A stretch of 64,000 nucleotides of DNA, taken from NCBI RefSeq assembly GCF_964204645.1, contig NC_134029.1, positions 19,670,450 to 19,734,449 on the forward strand. The letters are read 5' to 3'. A program made the position numbers and the translations under genes. Each line of letters begins with the position of its first letter. Position 1 is the first letter of the stretch. Under the pieces are notes generated by a model, which saw only the letters and a list, made by a program, of their open reading frames with translations, did no database searches and had not been told where the DNA came from. This DNA is from Tubulanus polymorphus (lineage: Eukaryota > Nemertea > Palaeonemertea > Tubulaniformes > Tubulanidae). Below are positions 43,201 through 51,762 of the stretch, piece after piece.

Positions 43201-43288
43201 TCGCAGAGCCAAATAAGAGATGAGGATTTTCTCGGAGACAGGGTTCTCCAAGGCACCGTTCATTATATAACCGGCCGATCTGATATTA

Positions 43289-43560
43289 GTCTGGCTCCCA
43301 CACAGAATAATACTGCGCATTATGAGGATTTTATGAAATTAACAGGATTTAATCGTAACTTGAATGGCTTCGATTTCAGAAGGAGTATCCACTCATCCGG
43401 GCCCTTTTTGAAAATGGCGGCCATCTTTAAAAAATGGCCCGGATGAGTGGGCACCCCTTCTGAAATTGAAGCCATATATGCTACCATCAAAGCCTGAAAA
43501 TTTAATAAAATCCTCACAATGCGTAGTATTATTCTGAAAGTTGTGATCTGGGAGCCAGAC
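43289..43560. mobile_element. Foldback MITE
   Basis: The left end GTCTGGCTCCCA and the right end GGGAGCCAGAC open inverted arms of about 115 bp. They share AGAATAATACT, GAGGATTTTAT, TTTCAGAAGG and CCACTCATCCGGGCC, and enclose a short centre with the small palindrome AAATGGCGGCCAT. TA precedes the left end and ATA follows the right, so a TA target is possible but offset by a base. No coding capacity. Confidence 0.8.
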
Positions 43561-45297
43561 ATATACATTATGGTCCACGCGAACAGGCCTATATACCGAC
43601 TTGCTTTATCCGCGTTTTAGCGATTCCTTTCGTTCTTCTTTATCGGGGATTTAATTTAGACGCGGTATGTAAACGAGACACAATGAATCAATGCCCGGTT
43701 GTACAACTACTACGCTTCTGTACAGAAGCTCATTAGCTCGCTTGTGTTATGCAGCTCGAGTCAACTCTGATTTCACTTCCAATTCATCAATAACGTGCCG
43801 GGTAATCAATCTTTTTAATCGCCTGATTCGTCCCACATTTAATCAACAAGCATTTTTATCTTGTTGAGCTTATGCTTTTTGCGTTCGGTGAAATCTGGGC
43901 AGTGGACCGCGAGAGGCTGCCGCCGTTTGAACACGGATAAGCTAGGAAACAACGTATCACACTTGGCGAATCGATGTCGTCTGCAGGGAGGCTGCTGATC
44001 GTGTCAAGACTACGCATAGCACTATTTCTGTAATGATGAATTGGTCCATAAATGACCTCGTACTTGGGAAGATATATTTCACTTTTGAAGTGTCTGATTA
44101 CGGGACTTGTTGTTCGCTGGTGGTGTCACCCTCGCGCTTCCATTCTTCTCTAAAAATCCTGTTTAGGTAAACACATCATATGACGTATAAGCCTCCGGCG
44201 ACATCGTATGATCTATTGGAGGATATTTCTTAAAACATGCATAGATAGATATGTATTCTTAGCAATAAGGGTCTGTGATGTATAAAGCTTGTTGACAGAA
44301 TATTCAGGTCGTGTGCGTTAATATATGTAGTGGGGAACATGACCCCTTAAAATATGGAATTCCGTATGATTGAATATCATCAGATAGCGACTGGCATTTG
44401 AAAGTATAATCTCTAGTTTCAGGATATAGCGACAATCTATCCTATCGATATCTTGCGTACAGTCACCACTTGGCTTGGTCCAAAGTTGTTACAGCCTGTG
44501 GGCACTGTGGCTGCACCCTCAATTATCGATGTAAACCCCGCGTTTATATTGATCATTTCATTATCTTTTAAGTGAAAAATAAATTATATCATATATCCGA
44601 TATAGGGGCACCGTCTCCATATACATTGAACCACTTTCAGGACTCGACTTAAGCTTTTTTATTTCATGCATAAAGTCCACCAATAAATCCAAGCCGACGA
44701 AGCTTCATTCGGGCCAAATTACCCCATTGTCAAATGATGTACTGACGACACCCACCTAGCCGGGTTTATGAGGAATTCCGACGGCGTTCGTTTCGCGTTA
44801 GGCGAGATTTATTTCAGTCGGTATTCGATGATTTCCATCTCGTTCACGTATCTACCTAATACCGTTGACAGAGCTGCGCGTTCGAGCATAACATAACACT
44901 TCTCAAATCAAATATACCGTCAGGCCTTTTAGGCTAGATGAATTACCAGTGTTTCAACGCGTCGGTAACAAGTGCATTTATTCCGTGTATAAACTCGGCG
45001 TGTATTGATTTAAAACGTTATTCGCCGATGCAATTCTATATGCATCGATCAGCGCGTGGTGGCGGGAAAAATGCTTCGTGTCAAAAATGATGAATTGGCC
45101 CCCCGTGTAAAATTGTTTGCGATATCGTTAACGTAGAAGTGTATACATATACTACATAATTAATACGCACAAGGGTTGATTAAAGATTTCGTCTTTTGGA
45201 GAGATTTCCTAGTTTTTAATGTTTAGACGGAGATTTCGCGTTAGAACCTATATATACACCGAACTATTGTCGAACTTATGGATACAACTGCTTCACA

Positions 45298-45436
45298 AAA
45301 TAAAACCCACAATCGAAGAAAAACTGTAGTAGGACGTTACCATTTTCGTCTCAAATGTTTTAAAAAGCTGAGATTTGAGATACAACCTTTACATCCTGTT
45401 ATCTTCATGAGAGAATCAATAATTGTGGGTTTTATT
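45298..45436. repeat. Small decayed foldback
   Basis: AATAAAACCCACAAT at the left is the exact reverse complement of ATTGTGGGTTTTATT at the right. Inside, AGGACGTTA/CTCAAAT and AGGATGTAA/CTCAAAT blocks also mirror each other, so about 139 bp form an imperfect hairpin. The 94-codon frame across it is not a recognised protein. Confidence 0.55.
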
Positions 45437-45777
45437 CGTCAACTGAATGAGACAGATGAAAAAGCGACACCGTCGAGAAGTAAAGATATAACCAGACATA
45501 AATCATCTTATTTTTTGTTACGTAACGATTCCCTGTACGAACGATATTGCTACCGGAAATAGTAAGAGCACTTCGTTGAACTCGCGCGGATGCTGTTGAA
45601 ATTGGGTGAAATATTCTGACGCAGTCTATTTATTGCTCGGCTGTGCCCAACTATAACTCTACCAGGTCTAAAAGTGCATAAAGCTTGTCTATAAAATTCC
45701 TCGTGCGTTGACTTTAAGATATTCGTTTTTATTCGCGAGATCGCTTAGAGTATTATTGTGACGGCGAAATGGCCGTA

Positions 45778-45840
45778 CCTGTTCCGGAATCGTATTTGAT
45801 TCCGTGTTTCCCTGCGACGCGTGCGTTGGACTCGACGCGA
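45778..45840. repeat. GTTTCCCTG/GTGCGTT family block
   Basis: TTTGATTCCGTGTTTCCCTG, then CGACGCGTGCGTTGGACT, matches the 20.2 kb copy and the right half of the 13.05-13.28 kb repeat. Partial copy. Confidence 0.5.
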
Positions 45841-45873
45841 AATGATTTTTTCATACAGCATGTTAATATCATA

Positions 45874-45900
45874 ATTTCACTTTTCTAATTTTAGGTAAGT
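45874..45900 (+). promoter_or_regulatory. Candidate recursive (ratchet) splice site
   Basis: The tract TTTCACTTTTCTAATTTTAG ends in a 3' splice site at 45893-45894, and the next six bases are the consensus 5' splice site GTAAGT. A CTAAT motif just upstream could serve in branching. Back-to-back sites with no exon between are the signature of recursive splicing. It lies 12.4 kb upstream of the first Ig exon on the same strand. Confidence 0.5.
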
Positions 45901-47724
45901 GTTGGCGGGCGTTGCCGTTTTTGACGTTTTATGTTTGAACTTGTACATACGGTAAGACAAAACCGGAAAATTTCTATCGACCTGTACTTCGTAGATACTT
46001 CGACTACTAAACTTTAAATGCTACACAATACAATACCAAATTTAGACGTTATTAAAATTGCCCTGCATGTCTATTTTGCGGCAGATGTTTGAATTGTGGA
46101 AACATTAAATTTGTTAGAACGTGCGGTTTTTAATTGAATCTTCTTTGCGTGTCGACTACCGAGTCGGCGGCAAGACAATGCACCCGTTCGCGCCGTATAA
46201 CGCGACGGCCTCGGCGACGTATGTTTCAATTTATTTGTCAACTTGTGACAATTTGAGGAAAATTGTGGTTGAACGGAACGGTTCGAGTGGTGATTAACTG
46301 ACTCATGAAGTCACGAATCGAAGTTTCACGTATGACAAGCGCGGCAACAGCGGTTAGCAGACGTCGTGTTCTGTAACGGAAAAATTCAAATTCAAAATTC
46401 AAATCTACAACCGTCATTGTGCAACGTTAGCGGCAAAGCGGTTTTCTTCTGTAGAATAAAGTAATCCGCTTGATATCGCTGACAAATTTTTCCCACGCTT
46501 CCGAATACGAATTTACGATTTTTACACACGCACCGTTTTAACAAACAACCGGTTGCGGGTTTCAATTGTTAACACAAAATTCTAGAACCGAAAACGGAAG
46601 ACCCCCGCTGAGATCCCCGGATAAATACTGAGATAATTACATATCTAAAGCGACAAATGCTGTTGTAGGCGTAAAATGAAAGATATTCTGACCATCGGGT
46701 CAGCTTACAAACATATATATTTGCAATATAAGCTGCAAAATGTTAGTAACACTTGTTTTTCCCTAATCACGAAAAGTCTCGCAATTTATGACACAGCCAA
46801 TCGACGGAAACATGGCATAAGCCTTGGAAAAACATTTCCTCGATGCGCTGACAAAAGAAGTGGCAATTTCTACAATTACGGAATAATATTTAATGCTGTT
46901 TAGCCCATTCAGTCAGCTTAGCCGACAAGAGAATTAAATGCACTCACGCTGAGAAACGCATTAGTTACATCAGTGCTCGCTAGACAGGTGCTGTTCACGC
47001 CTTTGTGACCGAACGCGACCGGGTGCTTTTAGTCGCAGCAATCGTCATCAAGCTCATCGAAGCTAAATGGTGATTAATATATTTTTATCTCCATCGATCG
47101 GCGAAACGAATCATAATCATAACCTTAGTCATTAACTGTGATTAGTGCGAACGAACGAGAGAGTGGCTGCTGCACACTTTAGCGCGTGTACGGTTCATTT
47201 CGCTGATCGTCTGGTCGGTTTAAAAACTATGAATATCTAAACGCGATTGCGTCTCCGATGAACGTTTGTTTTGCGCGCTGACGTGTAAGCTCTCTCGTTT
47301 GTACTAAGTTGTTATTTGTAAGCGATAATGCTGATGGAGAGAAACTTCGGTTGATGCGAATAAATTTCAACGCGATGTCAATCAACAGAAGCTGAAGGTG
47401 GCAGCACCTCCTAGACGCGACGAACTCGCCTCGAAAAATAATCACGAACCATTGTTCTCGTACCCCAAACCGCACAGATGTTCAAAACTATAATAATGAA
47501 TGTTTCTTCTATTTGAGAATTTAAGAATTCTTCTTCCATAGATTTGTTTCAATTATTTAATGAGTCTCATGAATATAATTTAACTGATAAATTAATAGTA
47601 CGATAACCACACTCAAACGTGGTGAACGGATAAAAAGATAAAAAACCCACTATCTACAGATTAAAAGAATCTAAAATCAAGAATTTATCTATTCGAACAA
47701 TCTAAAATATATAATAAACACGAC

Positions 47725-47755
47725 GTTTCGATCTCACCCTGGAGATCATCGTCAT
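47725..47755 (-). ncRNA. Hammerhead-like motif in left arm, copy B
   Basis: Minus-strand ATGACGA-T-GATCTC-CAGGGT-GAGATC-GAAAC. It is the mirror of the right-arm motif. The first core base is A instead of C, which would be expected to abolish hammerhead catalysis. Confidence 0.45.
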
Positions 47756-47763
47756 CGTCACAC

Positions 47764-47794
47764 CTGACGATGATCTCTAGGGTGAGATCGAAAC
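47764..47794 (+). ncRNA. Hammerhead-like motif in right arm, copy B
   Basis: CTGACGA, then a bulged T, a 6 bp stem GATCTC/GAGATC closed by the loop TAGGGT, then GAAAC. CTGANGA and GAAA are the invariant hammerhead core strands. Compared with the 51.7 kb motif, four of six stem pairs differ yet all remain paired, and the loop is TAGGRT in both. The extra T before stem II departs from the canonical fold and stem III is not obvious, so activity is uncertain. Confidence 0.55.
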
Positions 47795-47942
47795 GTCGTA
47801 TTTATTATATATTTTAGATTGTTCGAATAAATAAATTCTTGATTTTAAAAATTCTTTTAATCTGTAGATAGTTGGTTTTTATCTTTTTAACTGGTAAATT
47901 GTTGTTAGAATTCTACGAAAGGCAGATAAACTTCGCCGATGC

Positions 47943-47974
47943 ATAATACGACCATAATACGACCATAATACGGT
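47943..47974. repeat. 11 bp tandem repeat
   Basis: ATAATACGACC occurs twice in tandem, followed by a third partial unit ATAATACGG. Confidence 0.85.
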
Positions 47975-48267
47975 AAAATTTCGAAAAACGCCTACACAGG
48001 GAAAAATTTATTCAGACGTTTCCTTGAGCTATAGATTATTTCATATGATATCTATTTGCTTCTGATTCAGTATGATAGAAAATGATTATAATCGGGAAAA
48101 ATGTTTACAGAATCTTGACAGGGACCTCAGAGGAAGGAGTTTATAGGCTGTGATCTAAGATATACTACTTCGACGTTTGGAAATAAACTACAGCTGGCCG
48201 ATATAAGGGGAGGTGCAAGGGGTGTCCCCCCTCCCCCTTAAAAATGTTAAGTTGGCCCGAAATTTAA

Positions 48268-48686
48268 CGGCAAGAATGAAATGTATTAAACTGATACACA
48301 AACAAGTTTAAGTTCATAAGCTTGTTCCCCGTACTTTCAAAAATAAGTTCATTTTGCCCTTTTGATTATATGATACCCTATTTTGGGGTGCACCTCTCTC
48401 TGACACAGACTCTAGACCCGTCTCTACAGTCTCGGAAACCTTTCGGAATCATTTTACCTTTTTCTATAATTACGGAAGAGTATCCAGATAGTAGTAAAAA
48501 CGCAACTATCAAAAGGTTTCCGAGACTGCAGGGGCGGATCTAGGGTCCGATTCAGGGAGGATGTACCTCTAGAATAGGGCATACCATATAGGGAAAAATA
48601 AACAAATTCATTTTTTGAAATACAGCGAAAAGCTTATGAATTTAAACTTGTTTATATATCAGTTTGATATATTTTATTTTGCCGTC
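48268..48686. mobile_element. Inverted pair of hAT-like element ends
   Basis: Two arms of about 175 bp (48268-48443 and 48512-48686) are imperfect reverse complements sharing CGGAAACCTTT, CTAGACCCG/CTAGGGTCC, TTCATAAGCTTGTT-like and AACAAGTTTAAGTTCATAAG-like blocks. They face away from a 68 bp centre. In the right arm the inner edge reads CAGGGGCGGATCTAGGG, the style of a hAT terminal repeat, and the left arm has the diverged mirror. So this looks like two outward-facing 5' fragments or one foldback, not a complete transposon. The G/C-run stretch at 48207-48240 may belong to the same family. Confidence 0.55.
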
Positions 48687-49748
48687 TTCGTGAAGATTTT
48701 GAAAGCTGCGTTTTTGCTACTATTTCATTTTTGTATCGTGGGATTGTACCATATCATCTTTTTAACACGGATCGGAGTCACCGAGATTCTTAACATCGTC
48801 AACAACTATTGGCATCGCTAATCGAATAGTTCAACACGCTGCAAAGTTATCCAGTGCATTTTAATACTGTCAATATGTAAACCCTGAAAGGCGACGTGAA
48901 GCTTCGAATTAGATTAAAATTGTATGAACGAGTCGTTCGACGTACACACTGGGTTTAACCGCGCGGATGAGAGATGTGCAGTGCGACTATTTCGAGCCAT
49001 CAACCGAAACGTTATTACCGAGTCGTAGAGGGATCAGTGCGTTCTGCCACACCAATTAGTAAGGTCAATATAGCGACGACAACTACAAGATGGATGATCA
49101 CATTCAATATTTACTTTCCAAATTACACCATTTTTCACGAAATGCGTACAGATGAGGGTATACGTTAAACGTCTATGCCACAATCGGTTGTGGACAACTC
49201 GCACACGAACCCGAACAACTCGGAATATGTACTCGATCATATCGTTGAAGAACATAATGAAATAACGTCGCCACCCGGGCACTCGGGCCATTCAAGTGGC
49301 GATGGCATTCGATCATGAAATTACTATCAATCATAATCGCTGAAAATCAAAGCACAAAGGACTCGACAAACAGTTCTGACAGCGGCGTTTAATGGTCGCG
49401 GTACCATTTTGTCTATACGACGCGGCGTTTGAAGAATCGCGCCACACGAAGTGTTTGCATCATCGCTAAACGCGGAATGCTTCTCATGACGAAAAGAAAT
49501 GATGAAAGATAAGAAAATAATCAAACGAAATTTCAATCTAGTATTGGTTTGTAAACAGGGGATACAAATCCACACAAAAATGATATATTCGAATGATTCA
49601 TTTTTTTGCAAAAATAAAGATTGTTAATAACAAGAAAAAAAAAATCAATCTCAAATCTGAATGATTCCGTCATCTTTCGAAATAATTCTATCGTCACTTG
49701 AAAAGTTTTCTTTTTCATCGAATGGGGTACCCGCAACACTTAGTCTTA

Positions 49749-49973
49749 CGTTCCAAAAATTAGTTCGTATTCAATGAACTTTGAACTGAATTTTTAGGCT
49801 CCCGAATCCATATATTATCACAGCACCCTACAGATATACAATACTTTCATTCTTCTACTCGGTATAGTTTTCATTAATTATTTGCTATATTTAGATAAAG
49901 GTTCATTTCAGTTATAATTGAAGTCGAATGACCGAGTAACTACTAGCGAACCTGGTGGATGCTCGCCTGCCAC
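49749..49973. repeat. Dispersed repeat, copy 2
   Basis: Same order and orientation as 34661-34888: TCAATGAACTTTGAACTG, TTTTTAGGCTCCC, CGGTATAGTTTT, GACCGAGTAAC and GCGAACCTGGTGGATGCTCG. The middle is the most diverged part. Confidence 0.7.
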
Positions 49974-51504
49974 AGGATGGTTGCAGGTTCCCCGTATTGT
50001 AGGATAATCAATTTCTGAAAACCAAATCTGCGGCTGTTAGAAAAACCAGCAAAAACCGTATCCGCGGCGTGTTTCAATAACGCCGTAAGTAACGACGGCT
50101 TTTTGTAAATATTCATTCATATTTTTCCGTACGGTTTCGTCACGATTCAGGCTGTGTATGTATATAAACATTACGGGCGTCTCGATATCGTACGTCGAAC
50201 GAAGCCCGCGCATTATCATCTTACACGGCGTCGATAGATCCGTAAAAACAATGTCGCATGTGTTTCACCGTCGTGTCGCATAATCGCGCAATTTTCCATA
50301 ATAATCTCTCACCTTAAATACATTAATCACGGAGATAATGCATAAAAGCTATCTATTACGTGTATAAATCGCTGATATCTGAGATACCCGGTGCGGCATA
50401 TGCGTCTTCAGGGAATGTTGAATTAAGGAGACAAATTGCATTCGAGCAATATATCTCCATAACTGCAGCTACTGCAGATGAGCAGAAATGATCTTTCGAC
50501 TTCAGAAATATGTTATTTTTCCGACTCGATGCGTATCGAAGTACACGCGAGCGCCGATTTACAGTTCATCAACAGACGATCCGTTACTAATCGCCATTAT
50601 AGGCCGTTTCGAACGTTCTAACCGACAAAATGTAAGCGCTTCTTTTTACTAGGACCAAATGCGGGATTCCTCGCAACCGTTTATAAACACTGCTAGTTAT
50701 GCGTTTAAAATCTAAAAGATAAAAAGCAAACTTTATTACTCGGAAATCGAAAACAGGACACAAGGGTGATCTTTTTGATTTGTACATTGCGGATTTTGAT
50801 TACGAAAATCTATCCCCCAAGACTGAGTGTGGGTATTCCAGTAACTGCTGTTCATCGTTTAAATGTGTCAAAGTTACAAATGGTAACAATTGCAACTTAT
50901 TTATGACGTTTGCACGCTCGATCATTTTGATCGAAAAACGACGTTTCATTTCAATATCGCGCCATGCGCTATAGAACCAGGTAAATAAAGGTGAATTAAA
51001 TCCTAGTTCGTCTTTATTTATCCGCGCAATTGACCAGAACAGGCGTGCTGCGACGCTACCTAGTAATTCTGCGGCGAAGCCTACATGCTACGCAATTGCC
51101 TTAATCATGAAAGAGTATTCCCCGAACGAGCTTGATTTGGCAAATTTTCCTCATTTCCGCTATAATTTTCACTGTCCATCGAGCTGGCAATAAATACTTA
51201 ATTGCCAGTGCGCTGAGCGACAGGGAAATCATTAGTATGCCGAGCTAGGCCAAGACGTTGCTAATCCGCCATGAAGTGAACGCCATACGAGCGTCGTATC
51301 TCTTGTGGGTCTCAATTTTCAGACCGTGTTGCCGTTATTAATTGCACGGTGCGTAAGGCCGTGCGCGTTTGTCTTGCCATTCACAACTACCCGTAACGAT
51401 TGTTTCTTTTCCGTGACAAAAAGAAAAACCAGATCAATACATCTAGTCAAAATGACTTGCTTTCTTTACCTTACGACTTCCAGAAAAAGAGATGGTTTAG
51501 AGGA

Positions 51505-51540
51505 TCACGATAGGTAAAACACAATATCCGTGTTGACGCG
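51505..51540 (+). repeat. Conserved 36 nt left extension with hairpin
   Basis: Contains ACGATA, then a hairpin AACAC-(loop)-GTGTT, then GACGCG. Copy B (47594-47630) has ACGATA, then ACCAC-(loop)-GTGGT, then GAACGG. The stem is kept by a paired change (A-T in A, C-G in B, at the middle position), so the extension is a conserved and probably structured part of the element. Confidence 0.5.
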
Positions 51541-51610
51541 ATGAGGAGAGAATCCCACAATGATAATAAAAAGTCCGAAAATGAAACTTCGAGATAGTAG
51601 TTTATTCAAC

Positions 51611-51641
51611 GTTTCGACTATATCCTAATAGTCATCTTCAG
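51611..51641 (-). ncRNA. Hammerhead-like motif in left arm, copy A
   Basis: Exact reverse-complement copy of the right-arm motif: CTGAAGA, bulged T, stem GACTAT/ATAGTC with loop TAGGAT, then GAAAC. Confidence 0.55.
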
Positions 51642-51731
51642 GAATAATGAGATACTACAGAAATTATGAGATATATTTTTTGTCCCTGGATTGTATATAT
51701 ATCTCATAATTTCTGTAGTATCTCATTATTC

Positions 51732-51762
51732 CTGAAGATGACTATTAGGATATAGTCGAAAC
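51732..51762 (+). ncRNA. Hammerhead-like motif in right arm, copy A
   Basis: CTGAAGA (matches the CUGANGA core), a bulged T, 6 bp stem GACTAT/ATAGTC, loop TAGGAT, then GAAAC. Conserved flanks CCTGAAGATG and CGAAACGTTGAAT also occur in the relic at 15.8 kb. Small hammerhead variants are known in pseudo-LTRs of Penelope-like elements. The bulge and lack of a clear stem III leave self-cleavage unproven; such variants may need dimerisation. Confidence 0.58.

Larger units (their letters stand above)
37081..43286. other. Non-coding sequence, no gene recognised
   Basis: Holds a 13 bp C run, two adjacent CTAACCC units at 37534-37548 (too short to call telomeric) and the third MITE copy. Other frames are short and unrecognised. 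Confidence 0.45.
43561..47578. other. Non-coding sequence, probable intron
   Basis: Holds a small decayed foldback (45.3 kb), one GTTTCCCTG-family block (45.8 kb) and the better of the two candidate ratchet sites (45894/45895). No exon recognised. Confidence 0.45.
47579..47900 (+). mobile_element. Penelope-like foldback, copy B
   Basis: Layout from left: direct repeat TTTAACTGATAAATT (47579-47593); a 37 nt extension (47594-47630); left arm (47631-47755); short loop; right arm (about 47764-47889); and the second direct repeat TTTAACTGGTAAATT (47886-47900, one mismatch, overlapping the arm end). The arms are about 125 bp with a few mismatches. Each carries a hammerhead-like motif, and the extension resembles that of the 51.5 kb element. 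Short variable target duplications, inverted pseudo-LTRs, a roughly 35 nt extension and hammerhead motifs are all known from Penelope-like elements. No polymerase remains, so this is a non-autonomous remnant. The Penelope assignment is inference. Confidence 0.65.
47901..51491. other. Non-coding sequence between the foldbacks
   Basis: Holds a three-unit 11 bp tandem repeat (47943-47974), the inverted hAT-like pair (48.27-48.69 kb) and dispersed repeat copy 2 (49.75 kb). No exon recognised. Confidence 0.45.

Noticed and set aside
44135-44172. Possible ratchet site (CTGTTTAG then GTAAAC)
   Set aside because: Pyrimidine tract is interrupted by an A run and the donor is weak.
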